Of a stretch of 64,000 nt of DNA, positions 35,827 to 44,980 are shown one piece after another. The stretch covers positions 7,316,001-7,380,000 of the forward strand of contig NZ_JADBEB010000001.1 of the NCBI RefSeq assembly GCF_014874095.1, given 5' to 3'. The first letter of the stretch is position 1. Each line of letters begins with the position of its first letter. The notes below the pieces were generated by a model. That model worked only from the letters and a program-made list of their open reading frames with translations, made no database searches and was not told where the DNA came from. This stretch comes from Plantactinospora soyae. Its GTDB lineage: Bacteria; Actinomycetota; Actinomycetes; Mycobacteriales; Micromonosporaceae. The position numbers and the translations under genes were made by a program.

Positions 35827-35865
35827 GACGGTCCTCCGGTAGCTCGATGGTGAGATGACGAAAGG

Positions 35866-36279
35866 TCAGGCGGCCAGGCGGCGCGCGACAGCGGGGATCA
35901 CGATCGCGGCCGCGACCAGGTGGGTGAGCATAAGCAGCGCCCTGGTGGCCGCCCCGGCGTCGGCGATCACGTCCGGTACCAGCGACAGGACGGTCAGCAC
36001 CACCGTCGTGCGGACGAACGTGCGCCGTGGACGCTCGGCGAAGCGGGCAAGCAGCGCGGCGATGACCACGCCGATCAGCGAAAAGGCAGCGGTCAGCACG
36101 CCGAACCCGGTGACCGGAATCGGAGCGCCGCTCATATCGAGGCTGATCCCTGCCGCATGGCCGACGGCGGCGACGGCCATGGTGGCGGCGCTCGCGGCGA
36201 CCGTGGCGATGGCACCGGTCCGGACCAGCGCACCGGTGGTCGAAGTGGTGGCGCGGACCGGGTTCACAGTAGTGGTCAT
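35866..36279 (-). CDS. DUF6069-like four-helix membrane protein
   Basis: The 137-aa protein has four membrane helices (IATVAASAATMAVAAVGHAAGI, FGVLTAAFSLIGVVIAALLARF, TTVVLTVLSLVPDVI, LMLTHLVAAAIVIPAVARRL). GGAG upstream supports ATG 36279 over the adjacent ATG 36282. The pattern fits the DUF6069 family of unknown function. It precedes the DGPF-ECF42 operon on the same strand. Confidence 0.75.
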   Translation of the reverse strand: MTTTVNPVRATTSTTGALVRTGAIATVAASAATMAVAAVGHAAGISLDMSGAPIPVTGFGVLTAAFSLIGVVIAALLARFAERPRRTFVRTTVVLTVLSLVPDVIADAGAATRALLMLTHLVAAAIVIPAVARRLAA

Positions 36280-36587
36280 CATGCGCTCCAGTAGATGTAT
36301 GGACCGGCTCGGTGCCGGGCTCTCACCAGGGCTACGAAAAGGACCGACCCCGATCGACACGTCGGCCCAGATATTTTCGAAAGCATTCGACCCCGGTGTA
36401 CGCCGAGGCAGATCCCGGACATAGCGGGCAGACCCGACGATACGGTGGTGACGCGGTGACCGGCCCCGATCGGACGAGGATTCCGCCAGCTCCGGACCGC
36501 GACCACCCGAGTCGTCCTCGGGCGGTCGCGACCGGGTCGGATCGCGAGATTCGGTGCCAATTCGACCCCGGTCTCCCACCTGGGGCG
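36280..36587. other. Intergenic region, no gene seen
   Basis: No coding signal is recognised. A short AT-rich patch near 36370 (ATATTTTCGAAAGC) with a CGAA/TTCG dyad is a possible promoter or operator for the DUF6069-like gene. Confidence 0.35.
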
Positions 36588-37061
36588 TCAGGCCCGCTGG
36601 TACGCCCACGCCGTCCGGTAGCGGACGAGGAAGCCGAGCAGGACGAGGGCGACGATCCCGCCACCGCCATCGGTCAGGATCGAGCCGGCGTTGCCGAGGT
36701 CACGCAGCCCCGCCTCGTGCCGGTCGACGGTCAGAAACCCGATGCCCTGAATGACGTTGAGGACGAGCATGAAGTAGAAGATCCAGGCCCGGTCCCACAA
36801 GGCCAGGATGCCGACCGCATTGGCGATGAGGAAGATGATGCCGACGGCCCGCCAGCCCAGCAGGAAGCCGTCGATGTCGGCAGGGCTCTTGTCCGGCCAG
36901 GCCGGCTGGATCGTCTCCGAAGTCACATAGCCGAGCACGATCGCGGTCCCGACCGTGGTGAGCACGGACGCGACTGCGGTGAACAGTTGGAGTCGTCGGG
37001 TCCAGACGGTGGGGGTCCGGCTGGGGACGGCGATGGTGGCGGTGGACAGTTTTTCGGACAT
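36588..37061 (-). CDS. Small membrane protein, unrecognised
   Basis: The 157-aa protein has four hydrophobic segments (LQLFTAVASVLTTVGTAIVLGYV, FLLGWRAVGIIFLIANAVGIL, IFYFMLVLNVIQGIGFL, IVALVLLGFLV). The family is not recognised. It precedes a PadR-controlled region with a second membrane protein upstream, 94 bp away on the same strand. Confidence 0.7.
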   Translation of the reverse strand: MSEKLSTATIAVPSRTPTVWTRRLQLFTAVASVLTTVGTAIVLGYVTSETIQPAWPDKSPADIDGFLLGWRAVGIIFLIANAVGILALWDRAWIFYFMLVLNVIQGIGFLTVDRHEAGLRDLGNAGSILTDGGGGIVALVLLGFLVRYRTAWAYQRA

Positions 37062-37155
37062 GGCAAGGCTCCAGGGTGAGTACGGACGGGTACGACCGGA
37101 GTCGAGCGGCGTACGCCAGCTCGGCCGGGCTCAGTTCGGGTGGCGTCGGCCGGTG

Positions 37156-37671
37156 TCAGCTCGACCGCGCCGGCCGTGGCACGCTGGACCGGAACTCGAC
37201 CACCGCCACGATCGCCAGCGCCTCGGCGACGGCGGCGACGGCCCAGAAGGTCAACGCGATCGCGGTTGGCAGGATCGGCTGGTGGGCCAGGTTGACGGGC
37301 CCCTGCACCTCGAAGAAGGCGCCGGGCAGCCAGACGATCGGGGCGAGTCGGGCCACCCGCTTCGCCGTTCCCGGCGGCCAGCCCTCCGCGACGAAGCGAT
37401 AGACGAAGGCGTACGCGACCGCGAACCCGAGGTAGCTGGCGATGATGATGGCGGGGCTGCTCGTCAGCAGCGGAAGCCGCTCGATCTGCTTCCAGATCGC
37501 GATGAGTTTCGCGCTCTGCGTGGAGGGGTCGAAGAGCAGACCCGTCTTGCCGCGCTCCGAGCCGCCCCAGAGCGCGAAGGTGGCGTAGAGCGCGACGCAT
37601 ACCGCCGCCCCGCCGGCCAGGCCACTGGCCAGGGTACGTAGCAGTGTGGGTCTGATGGATTGTCCGGGCAT
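37156..37671 (-). CDS. Membrane protein, unrecognised
   Basis: The 171-aa protein has about four membrane helices (LASGLAGGAAVCVALYATFALW, PAIIIASYLGFAVAYAFVYRFV, ILPTAIALTFWAVAAVAEALAIVAVV) and a loop rich in charged residues after the first. No family was recognised. It lies between a PadR gene and another small membrane protein on the same strand, so the three may be coregulated. Confidence 0.68.
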   Translation of the reverse strand: MPGQSIRPTLLRTLASGLAGGAAVCVALYATFALWGGSERGKTGLLFDPSTQSAKLIAIWKQIERLPLLTSSPAIIIASYLGFAVAYAFVYRFVAEGWPPGTAKRVARLAPIVWLPGAFFEVQGPVNLAHQPILPTAIALTFWAVAAVAEALAIVAVVEFRSSVPRPARSS

Positions 37672-37887
37672 GGCGGAACTCCGAATCCGTGGGAAGAGGG
37701 GATCACGGTCTGGCCGCCCCCTGGACGGCCGCTACCGACGGAATTCCGGCCTGGTTACCCTGGTACGCGCGCGAACGATTCAGAAGAACGCGTACCCGGG
37801 GTGCCCAGCACCGCTTCGCGGGAGGGAACTCGGGTTGGGGCCCCGGTGGCGGCGTGCGCCAACACCCGCTTCCGGGGCCTCGTTCGG

Positions 37888-38511
37888 CTACGTCATCGGA
37901 CCACCCTCCGGCACTGGGCCGGGTGGCGCCGCCGTACCCGACCGGATGGCCTCCGCATCCCAGTTCAGGGTGCCGTCGGCGATGTCGGAACGCAGCGCGC
38001 GTACCCACTCCAGTTCGGTTCGGCGCAGCGCCAGCAGATACTCCAGCTCGACCAGGAGGACCCGGTGCAGGATGGGGCCCAGCCCGGCCAACTGTGCTGC
38101 CATCTCCGCGATCTGGCCGGAGAGCAGCACCGCGCGACTCTCCAGGGCCCGGATCGCCGACTCCGACGACAGGTGGGCCAGCAATGCCACCGCCGTGGTG
38201 AAGGTCGGCTGATCGGTGTCGGGCACCGCCAGCAGGTCGTCGAGCTGGTGCTGGAACTGCTCGAAGCCTTCGGCGGTGATCCGGTAGGTCGTACGCTCCG
38301 GCCGGTTGCCTGCCCTGCCGACCTCAGCCGACTCGATCAGGCCGCCGCGCTCCAGCCGCTGCACCGCACGGTAGAGCCCGCGGGGCGATCCGACCGCCTG
38401 CTCCTTGCGCCGCTGTCGGATCAACCGCTGCATTTCGTACGGATGGCAGGGACGCTCCGCCAACAGCGCCAGAACCGTCAACCCGACCAGATCCGCCACG
38501 ACCGTCGCCAC
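37888..38511 (-). CDS. PadR-family transcriptional regulator
   Basis: The 207-aa protein has the PadR winged helix at residues about 8-85 (LTVLALLAERPCHPYEMQRLIRQR, LYRAVQRLERGGLIES, YRITAEGF) and a Vir-type helical C-terminus. PadR proteins repress genes for detoxification or export. Two 11-bp direct repeats lie just upstream of its start. The downstream membrane proteins are plausible targets. Confidence 0.9.
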   Translation of the reverse strand: MATVVADLVGLTVLALLAERPCHPYEMQRLIRQRRKEQAVGSPRGLYRAVQRLERGGLIESAEVGRAGNRPERTTYRITAEGFEQFQHQLDDLLAVPDTDQPTFTTAVALLAHLSSESAIRALESRAVLLSGQIAEMAAQLAGLGPILHRVLLVELEYLLALRRTELEWVRALRSDIADGTLNWDAEAIRSGTAAPPGPVPEGGPMT

Positions 38512-38524
38512 GCTCCACTATCGC

Positions 38525-38550
38525 CATCCGCACTAGTGTCATCCGCACTA
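38525..38550. promoter_or_regulatory. Two 11-bp direct repeats upstream of the PadR gene
   Basis: CATCCGCACTA occurs at 38525-38535 and 38540-38550, 15 bp apart. On the minus strand the second copy overlaps TATAGT, a fair -10 hexamer for the PadR gene. An autoregulatory site is likely. Confidence 0.5.
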
Positions 38551-38654
38551 TAACGCGAAACAGGAGCGTCGTCGCGCCACATCAGGCTCGGCCGGACGGT
38601 CGAAGGGTCGATCGACGGATGCTGCTACGTCACGGCAAGCTAGGCTGACCGTCC

Positions 38655-39500
38655 GTGGCGACGATCGACGACCTGGTCCGACTTGTCCCACCGCCGCCGA
38701 CGCCGGTGCACGGGCACGGCGACTGGTCGGCGGTGGAGAGAACGCTCGGCTTCACCCTGCCCGCCGACTACCGCGCACTGGTCGTCGCCTACGGCTTGGG
38801 CCAGTTCGGTGACATCAGCCTGCTCACGCCCTTCGCCGCGGCGGCGTCACAATACTCTGACCTGGTGTGGCAGGCCGGCGACCTCCTCGACAGATTTCGG
38901 GACGCGCGTACGGACTTTCCCGAGGACTTTCCCTACCCGCTGCATCCAGAGCCCGGCGGCCTGCTCCAATGGGCCGGTACCGGGAACGGCGTAATGCTGT
39001 GCTGGCTGACCGAGGGTGCCCCGGACACCTGGCCGGTCGTCGTGTTCGACTTCGGCTATCACCGCGACCGCTACGACACGAGCGCCGTCGACCTGCTCCA
39101 CGGCCACCTGAGCGGGCGTCGCCCGGTCCCGGGACTCGATGGCACACACCCCATCCCCTGGTTCGACGCTTCCTGCGAACGCGACCAGGTCTACGTGCGT
39201 CTGTCCGACAGCAACCGTCCGTACCCGGAACGCCTGCACATCCTCCGCGCGATCCTGGCGCCCACGGCGGACCGCGGCGGTTCCACCAGCGAACACGGGC
39301 GCCAGGATCACTTCAAGGTCATCGACCGCGACTGGCTGCTGACCTACGAAACCGTATACGGCCACCAGATCCGCGTCGCGTTCCCGCCGGACGACGCTCG
39401 CACGGCCCGCTCCGTCATCACCGCCGCGGCACGCGAGATGGGCTGCACGGTTCTGGCGACAACCACCCGCAACGGCGTACCAACCTGGACCAGCCCCTGA
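38655..39500 (+). CDS. SMI1/KNR4-superfamily protein
   Basis: The 281-aa protein starts at GTG 38655 and has the SUKH N-terminal pattern (DWSAVERTLGFTLPADYRALVVAYGLGQFGDISLLTPF, LLQWAGTGNGVMLCWLTEG). SUKH domains are common as immunity proteins of polymorphic toxins, but many stand alone with unknown role. No toxin gene is next to it. The C-terminal 100 residues carry a separate domain (DHFKVIDRDWLLTYETVYGHQIRVAFP) of unknown type. Confidence 0.75.
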   Translation: MATIDDLVRLVPPPPTPVHGHGDWSAVERTLGFTLPADYRALVVAYGLGQFGDISLLTPFAAAASQYSDLVWQAGDLLDRFRDARTDFPEDFPYPLHPEPGGLLQWAGTGNGVMLCWLTEGAPDTWPVVVFDFGYHRDRYDTSAVDLLHGHLSGRRPVPGLDGTHPIPWFDASCERDQVYVRLSDSNRPYPERLHILRAILAPTADRGGSTSEHGRQDHFKVIDRDWLLTYETVYGHQIRVAFPPDDARTARSVITAAAREMGCTVLATTTRNGVPTWTSP

Positions 39501-39603
39501 TCCTCAGTGGACACGCTCGCCGCGATCCGGGTGTCCCTCCGTCGACGACCGACAGGATCTCGATCGCGGTGGGCCCGGCCGGGTGATCCTGGTCCTGCCC
39601 CTG

Positions 39604-40269
39604 CTAGAGGCTGCGGGCGGTGATGTCGCCGTGCGAGGTGGTGGCACGGATGTCGAGTTCGGGGGTCCCATCGTTCTTCAGGGCGTTGTTGACGCGGCCG
39701 TAGCCGGTGCCGGCGTCCAGCGCGGCCGAGGCACCCGCAGCGGCGGTGACCGAGATGTCGCCGGACTCGGTGCGGAGCACCACCGTGCCGCGCACCGCCT
39801 CGGCGATCCGGATGTCACCCCGGGTGGTACTGATCTCCGCCGAACCGCCCAGCCGACCGACCTCAACGTCGCCGTCGATCGCGGTCAGCCGGACACTCGC
39901 GGCCTCGTCGAACCTGATCTCGCGGTACGCGCCCTCGAACGCGACATCACCGAGACGACCGACCCCACTGACCTCACAGCAGGCGGTCTTCGCCTCGACA
40001 CCGGAGCCGGCCGGCAGACCGATGGTCACCTCGATCGAGCCCGAGGAACCCAGAAGCTGGTTCTTACCCCCCGGGGTCTCGATCCGCAGAACACCGTCGC
40101 CGTACGCCACCGTGGTCCGCGCCGCCGCCTTCACATCACGGCCCTTCGCCGCGTCCACGGGCAGAACCCGCACGGTCGTGTCGGACCGCTCGGCGGCGAT
40201 GAACCGGACCCGTCCGGCCGGGATGTTCAGAACGGCGAAGATCGGGCTGGGGGTGTCGAACGTCCGCAT
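39604..40269 (-). CDS. DUF4097-type beta-repeat protein
   Basis: The 221-aa protein is a right-handed beta structure of short repeats (VEVGRLGGSAEISTTRGDIRIAEAVRGTVVLRTESGDISVTAAAG), as in DUF4097/adhesin-like proteins. No signal peptide or membrane anchor is present, so it is cytoplasmic. AGGAG six bases upstream supports ATG 40269 over ATG 40302. Function unknown. Confidence 0.85.
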   Translation of the reverse strand: MRTFDTPSPIFAVLNIPAGRVRFIAAERSDTTVRVLPVDAAKGRDVKAAARTTVAYGDGVLRIETPGGKNQLLGSSGSIEVTIGLPAGSGVEAKTACCEVSGVGRLGDVAFEGAYREIRFDEAASVRLTAIDGDVEVGRLGGSAEISTTRGDIRIAEAVRGTVVLRTESGDISVTAAAGASAALDAGTGYGRVNNALKNDGTPELDIRATTSHGDITARSL

Positions 40270-40537
40270 GATGTTCTCCTGTGCCTGGCTGTTGTTCGTC
40301 ATGCGACAACTATCGGCACCCGGCCTGCCACGCCCCTGCCACGCCACTGACACGACCACTGACACGCGTTCCACCCCCGTGGCCGCGCTCACCCAGGCAG
40401 GCCGAATCCGTCCCGATCACGACGAAGGCGTTCAACCAGATCAGCCCGGCCACTCCCCCGGACGGTGGGCCGGCGGGCGCGCCCCCGGATGAGAGTCACA
40501 CCGCGATGCCGTGGACAGCCGCAGATATCCTCTGGCA

Positions 40538-41149
40538 ATGACTTTCGCCGGGCGCGCATTGAGTCCTGCCGTCGTCGAGGCGTTGAGGTACCGGCCCGGC
40601 GTCGTCCACGCGGTCACGCCGGCACCCGTGGACCTCGCGGTACTGCCGTCCTTCTTCAACGAACTGCTTGGCGAGCTGCCGTGGTGGAACCGCGCGTGGC
40701 GAGTCACTCAAGTGGAGCCCGCCCACCCACGCGAGACTCCGTGGAACAGGGGCAGGAGCGGGGCTGTCGAGGTGTCCGTGCCTGGGACGGCAAGCTGCGG
40801 CGCCGGAGACGTCCTGCCGTTCTCGGGGCAGGTCCGGTTCAAGCGTGATCGGTTGATCCGATTTCAGGCGAAGCTCGGAGACGTGGTCATCGGTCCGGGC
40901 GCCGCACCTGCCGGAACACCGGAACCGCATCCCTTCGGAACTGTCTTCAGCAGGCTGATGGACCTGCGCGGGATCTCTGTCAGGGAGATGGCCATGGGAA
41001 GCGGCCGGTCAATGTCGACAATCAACGGGCTCCGCAGTGGATATCTCATTCCGCACCGGAAGGTACTCGCTCATGTCCCCGAGGTCTTGAAGATGTCCGC
41101 AGAAGACCTGGCCGCTATCGCCGGGCTCGATCCGGAAGACAACCGGTGA
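40538..41149 (+). CDS. XRE-like HTH protein with unknown N-terminal domain
   Basis: The 203-aa protein has a helix-turn-helix at about residues 128-190 (FSRLMDLRGISVREMAMGSGRSMSTINGLRSGYLIPHRKVLAHVPEVLKMSAEDLAAIAGL), matching the Cro/CI type. The first 120 residues (SPAVVEALRYRPGVVHAVTPA) are not recognised. It probably binds DNA; no adjacent target gene is evident. Confidence 0.7.
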   Translation: MTFAGRALSPAVVEALRYRPGVVHAVTPAPVDLAVLPSFFNELLGELPWWNRAWRVTQVEPAHPRETPWNRGRSGAVEVSVPGTASCGAGDVLPFSGQVRFKRDRLIRFQAKLGDVVIGPGAAPAGTPEPHPFGTVFSRLMDLRGISVREMAMGSGRSMSTINGLRSGYLIPHRKVLAHVPEVLKMSAEDLAAIAGLDPEDNR

Positions 41150-41161
41150 GGACGAGCAAAG

Positions 41162-41293
41162 CTGGGCCGGCACGCCGAGGCGCGGGCGGAGTTCGCGCGG
41201 ACGACGCCGCTGACCCGCAACAAGCGGGAGCAGACCCTGCTGCTGGACCGCGCCGCCTCCTGCGATCAGCCGGTGCGAACGAACCGTTCCTAA
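41162..41293 (+). pseudogene. 3' fragment of an ECF42-type sigma factor gene
   Basis: Forty-three codons read LGRHAEARAEFARTTPLTRN and go on to EQTLLLDRAASC before TAA at 41291-41293. This matches the C-terminal end of ECF42 proteins, including the intact one at 34251 (LGRDAEARTAYDQAMALATN). The rest of the gene is absent; upstream is the HTH gene that ends at 41149. It marks a recombination or deletion boundary. Confidence 0.65.
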
Positions 41294-41413
41294 ACTCCGA
41301 GTCCAGTAACCTCCTCTGGCCGTCTTGGTATCTGGATCTACCGCTGACATCGCGGTCGAACGCCGCTCGAAAACCAGCTTCTCAGGTAGCCGGATGAGGC
41401 CCACACTGAATCC
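41294..41413. other. Non-coding stretch before the tRNA-like element
   Basis: No gene is recognised between the sigma factor fragment and the tRNA-like element. Confidence 0.4.
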
Positions 41414-41541
41414 GGGCCGGTGGCAGAGCCGGGCTATTGCAGCACTCAGAGTCATAGGCCGGGCACGCACGGGCAACTCGACGGTGTGTGGGGCCGCTGG
41501 CGTGCCATGCCCCACCGGGGGTTCAAATCCCCTCCGGCCCG
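41414..41541 (+). other. 128-nt tRNA-like element (relic or non-standard tRNA)
   Basis: The 5' end GGGCCGG (41414-41420) pairs perfectly with CCGGCCC (41534-41540) as a 7-bp acceptor stem. The next 20 nt fit a D arm: T8, a 4-bp stem GCAG/TTGC, and A14, G15, G18, G19 and A21 all in place. The 3' part is a canonical T arm, GGGGG-TTCAAAT-CCCCT. Between them lie 87 nt instead of the usual 23-40, with two competing hairpins and no convincing anticodon arm. It may be a tRNA split by an insertion, an attachment-site relic or an unusual long tRNA. No CCA is encoded. Confidence 0.45.
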
Positions 41542-41847
41542 CCGGCATCCGGGGCGGTGGAGCGTACCCCCGCCTGCGGCAGGCCCCGCTCATAGCGCGC
41601 CGCCACCAGAACGAAACCGTCACCGAGCGCGTCGACGCTGTCCAGCCTTTCACCCGCTTCGGTCATCCGCACGATCACCGGTTACGCCGTCATGATTCTG
41701 GTGGCTTGGGTCCGAGCGTGGTGATGGCGACTACTGCCAAGGGCGCGCCCCGGGGCCTGTTCTCCTACAGGACCCAGCGCATGGCGGAGCTGGTTCGGCT
41801 GCGCACTGCCACCGAAACTCGGCGCCGCTGACGACACCGCCGCGACG
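41542..41847. other. Intergenic stretch, no recognised gene
   Basis: A plus-strand frame ends at 41831 with RGLFSYRTQRMAELVRLRTA, but it has no start, no domain and runs through the tRNA-like element. It may be the tail of a decayed gene. Confidence 0.3.
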
Positions 41848-42477
41848 TCACCACTGCTGCGACGGAAGCTTCTTTAGCAACTCGGGAAGCGCGGCGAGCT
41901 GCTCGATCACCACGTCGGCGTCAGCGAGCGCGTCGGGGTGGTGCGTGCTCACAAGGCCGACCACAAAAGCACCAGCGGCCCTACCGGCTGCCACGCCAGC
42001 GGGAGAATCCTCGACCACCACGCACGACAGCACGTCCACACCAAGCCGTCGAGCGGCAAGCAGATACCCTTCCGGATCCGGCTTGCCGACACTCACATCC
42101 TCCGCAGCCACCAGGATCGCGGGCACCGGTAACCCGGCCCCTTGCAATCGGGCCGTCATCAACGACCGCGACCCCGACGTCACGGCAGCCCAACGCCGCC
42201 CATCCAACCGATCCAGTACACCCACCGCACCGGGGATCGGCTCAACGAGATCCGCACAGCCCAGTTCCAGCTCGGCAATCTGCCCCACCACCGTGGCCAC
42301 CGACTCATCGGGAAAGAACTCAGGCACGACATCCTCGTCACGCCTCCCATGACACACCCGCAGGATCGCGTCCGCATCGACCCCATGACGCAGCGCCGCC
42401 TCACGCCACACCGTCGTCACCGCCTCGGTGGAGTCGACCAACGTGCCGTCGATATCGAAGAGAACCGGCCGCTCCAT
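41848..42477 (-). CDS. HAD-superfamily phosphatase (subfamily IA)
   Basis: The 209-aa protein has motif I FDIDGTLVDS, motif II TSGSRS, the motif III lysine in GKPDPEGYLLAARRLG and motif IV VVEDSPAGVAAG. The cap region at residues about 15-85 is small and helical. Such enzymes hydrolyse small phosphorylated metabolites such as glycerol phosphates or sugar phosphates. Start ATG 42477 (MERPVLFDIDGT) fits the family. Confidence 0.92.
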   Translation of the reverse strand: MERPVLFDIDGTLVDSTEAVTTVWREAALRHGVDADAILRVCHGRRDEDVVPEFFPDESVATVVGQIAELELGCADLVEPIPGAVGVLDRLDGRRWAAVTSGSRSLMTARLQGAGLPVPAILVAAEDVSVGKPDPEGYLLAARRLGVDVLSCVVVEDSPAGVAAGRAAGAFVVGLVSTHHPDALADADVVIEQLAALPELLKKLPSQQW

Positions 42478-42707
42478 ACCCGAGTCACCAGACCCCGTTC
42501 GTCGTGTCACCACTACAGGAAACCGAGCCGACCAGGATCCGGCTCCCTACCTCCAGAGCGTCGAACCTGGCGCTGGCATGCTCGGCATACGCTTCTACCG
42601 GCACCCGTGCACGCCAGCCAGCCGGGAACCGTCACGCCCTGTCCCGACCTTCCGTACCGGCTGATGTCCAACATTGCCGAAGAGCGAGTGCCTGCCGCGT
42701 CGGACGG

Positions 42708-43253
42708 TCAGCCTCCGAAGCGGACCCGGTACTGGCCACCGGTGATCGCATGGACCGCGACGGGTAAATCGTGCCCCGGTACGACAGTCTCAAACTCGTA
42801 CGCAAGCCCAAGCTTCTCCATCACCCGTGCGGATCTGGCGTTCTCGACCTGGCGAATGCTGATGATGCGGTCCAGGCCGCAGTCGAGGAACCCGAACCGC
42901 ATGGCCGCCCTGGCCGCCTCAGTGGCGTATCCACAACCCCAGGACGCGCGATCGAGCCGCCAGCCGATCTCCACAGCCGGCATCACCTCCGGCAGGAAGT
43001 CGGGCACCGTGAGACCAGCCCACCCGATCAGTACGCCGGAATCGCGGATCTCGACAGCGAACAGACCGTATCCCCGTTCCTCCCACGTCGCGACCATCTT
43101 TCGCAAGCCTTCGGCGCTCTGCCGGCGATCGCGCACCGAGCCATCCATGATGTAGCGCATCACTTCCGGATCAGCATTCATGACCGCGAGGGCGTCGAGG
43201 TCGTCGTCTCGCCAGCCGCGCAGGGTCAGCCGGTCGGTCTTCAAAATGATCAC
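42708..43253 (-). CDS. GNAT acetyltransferase, RimJ/RimL type
   Basis: The 181-aa protein from GTG 43253 begins VIILKTDRLTLRGWRDDDLDAL, the standard RimL-like start, and has the acetyl-CoA loop WGCGYATEAARAAMRFGF and VENARSARVMEKLGLAYE. The longer frame upstream lacks family similarity. Substrate unknown. Confidence 0.88.
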   Translation of the reverse strand: MIILKTDRLTLRGWRDDDLDALAVMNADPEVMRYIMDGSVRDRRQSAEGLRKMVATWEERGYGLFAVEIRDSGVLIGWAGLTVPDFLPEVMPAVEIGWRLDRASWGCGYATEAARAAMRFGFLDCGLDRIISIRQVENARSARVMEKLGLAYEFETVVPGHDLPVAVHAITGGQYRVRFGG

Positions 43254-43375
43254 CGGAGCATTCTCGATCCCGCACCTCCCCGCTCCAAGGCGGGCACGCC
43301 GGCACGAGACCACTCCCACCATCGGTGTCCCCAACAGGCGCCCGCGGTGCCGGATCGTGTGTGAGAGAGTGGTTC

Positions 43376-43774
43376 ATGCCCTTGAGCACATATCACCTCA
43401 GAACCTCCATCGCCGTCTCCGACATACAGAAGGCGGTCGCGTTCTACGAAGGCAAACTGGGTCTACAGGTGCTGGAGTCCGGCCCCAGCGCCGACATCGC
43501 CGAGGGCAGCCGCGTCTATGGTTCTGGTGGCGGACCGGCGCTGAATGTGTACCAGTCGGTCACTGCCGGGAAGAGCCAGGCCACCCTGGCGACGTGGTAC
43601 GTCGACGACATCGACCAGATCGTTGACGAACTCGTTTCAGCCGGCGTCACGTTCATCCGTTACGACCAGTTTGAACACGACGCCAAGGGGATCTGTGCTC
43701 GGGCCGGCGGTGGACGTATCGCGTGGTTCCAGGACCCGGATGGCAACACCTTCGCTCTCGAAGCCGACGTCTGA
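43376..43774 (+). CDS. Glyoxalase/VOC-superfamily protein
   Basis: The 132-aa protein has two beta-alpha-beta-beta-beta modules (HLRTSIAVSDIQKAVAFYEGKLGLQVLE; IAWFQDPDGNTFALEADV). The family uses a metal and includes isomerases, dioxygenases and drug-binding resistance proteins. The C-terminal Glu in FALEADV is in the metal-ligand position. Preceded by GAGAGAG; ATG 43376. Confidence 0.87.
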   Translation: MPLSTYHLRTSIAVSDIQKAVAFYEGKLGLQVLESGPSADIAEGSRVYGSGGGPALNVYQSVTAGKSQATLATWYVDDIDQIVDELVSAGVTFIRYDQFEHDAKGICARAGGGRIAWFQDPDGNTFALEADV

Positions 43775-44041
43775 CTCCCGGTCGGGGATGCGGTGCTTCA
43801 GGACCACGACCCCGCGTGCTTCCGGTTGCCTCGTAGGGCGTCTCAGCTTGACGTAGCGGATCGCGACGGCCCGAACGGCTCGAGCCGGTTGACGGCGCGC
43901 TCGACCTGATCGAAGTCCCTGTACCGCTTCGGCGCGGAGCTCGGGGCCGACCGCCCCGGGAGCGGCCCTGCAGCACGTCGAGCGGCACGCCAACAAACCG
44001 AAAGCCGACCAGAGCATGTTTCATCAGCGGTGCCATGCGAC
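43775..44041 (-). other. Short gap with a possible frameshifted gene remnant
   Basis: On the minus strand, pieces in three frames look weakly coding (MKHALVGFRFVGVPLDVLQG; RYRDFDQVERAVNRLEPFGP; AIRYVKLRRPTRQPEARGVV) but do not join. A decayed small gene is possible. No family recognised. Confidence 0.25.
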
Positions 44042-44590
44042 TCATACCTCGGGGAGGGATGGATCGGGTGTCCAGGGGTTGGGTGCGGTGATGGCCCAGC
44101 GTTCGTGATCCCGCCAGCCCCCGTCGATATAGAGGTAGGCGGGCGAGAGCCCTTCATATCGAAAGCCCAGCCGCTGGACCAAGGCCAGGGATGCTTTGTT
44201 CGCCGGCTGAATGTTGGCCTCCAGCCGGTGGAGCCGCAGGTCGGTGAAAGCGTGCTGCAGGGTGGCGACGAGCCCTTCGGTCATGTACCCGAACCCTGCG
44301 GACGGGGCGAAGGCCGCATAGCCGAGGGACGCGCCCTGGTAGCGGCCCCGGATGATCGAGTTGATGTTGACCATGCCGGCGGCTGCGCCAGTCTCCCGGA
44401 CACGGACCAGAAAGCCCCGGGCGTCGCCGTCGTCGAAGCGGCGCATCCAGACCTGGAACTCCTCCCCGGTAGCGGGTAGCTGCATCCAAGGCAGGTGCAG
44501 CTCGGAGCTGGCCTGCACGAGCGCGCAGAACTCGTCCTGGTCGGCGAGGGTGAGCGGGCGTAGTTCGACGCGTGACGGCACCGTGAGCAT
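44042..44590 (-). CDS. GNAT acetyltransferase, RimJ/RimL type
   Basis: The 182-aa protein has VELRPLTLADQDEFCALVQAS at the start, the acetyl-CoA region GFGYMTEGLVATLQHAF and LHRLEANIQPANKASLALVQRLGFRYEGLSPAYLYIDGGWRDHERWAI at the end, which is the RimJ ribosomal-protein N-acetyltransferase pattern. Substrate may be the N-terminus of a protein. Confidence 0.9.
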   Translation of the reverse strand: MLTVPSRVELRPLTLADQDEFCALVQASSELHLPWMQLPATGEEFQVWMRRFDDGDARGFLVRVRETGAAAGMVNINSIIRGRYQGASLGYAAFAPSAGFGYMTEGLVATLQHAFTDLRLHRLEANIQPANKASLALVQRLGFRYEGLSPAYLYIDGGWRDHERWAITAPNPWTPDPSLPEV

Positions 44591-44980
44591 GGGCCAACGT
44601 TAGCTTGATCTTCAACCTGCGGTCGGCTGCCCTCGGCCCGGCTGATGACCAGGACCGCCTTTGATCGACCGGCGCATTCTCGCCACCCAGAGGCGCGGTC
44701 CGGCACCCGGGAGTCCGGCATGGCCCGTCGACAGCCTAGCGACGAAGCGTCGTCACTCACATGCGTTCAGTAGTTTGGCCCATGGCGCGGCACTCCGCTG
44801 TCTCGTTTCGCCCTTCGCGTGGCGTGGATCCAGGTTCCGCGCACCGGCACCTGCTTGAGCTGAACCCGGGGAAGCGATGGGATCTGTCCGGCGACGACTG
44901 TCCGTGCGCCGTCGCCTACTCACCCGCACACGGATGCGCACACTCGGAAGCGGTCACCGCGCGTGATCGCTTGCAGTGAG
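44591..44980. other. Intergenic region, nothing recognised
   Basis: The 390 bp carry only short frames without motif, start signal or consistent codon bias. Confidence 0.4.

Noticed and set aside
38655-39500. SMI1/KNR4-like gene as immunity gene of a toxin system
   Set aside because: No polymorphic toxin or secretion gene is adjacent, so a toxin-immunity pair cannot be supported from this window.
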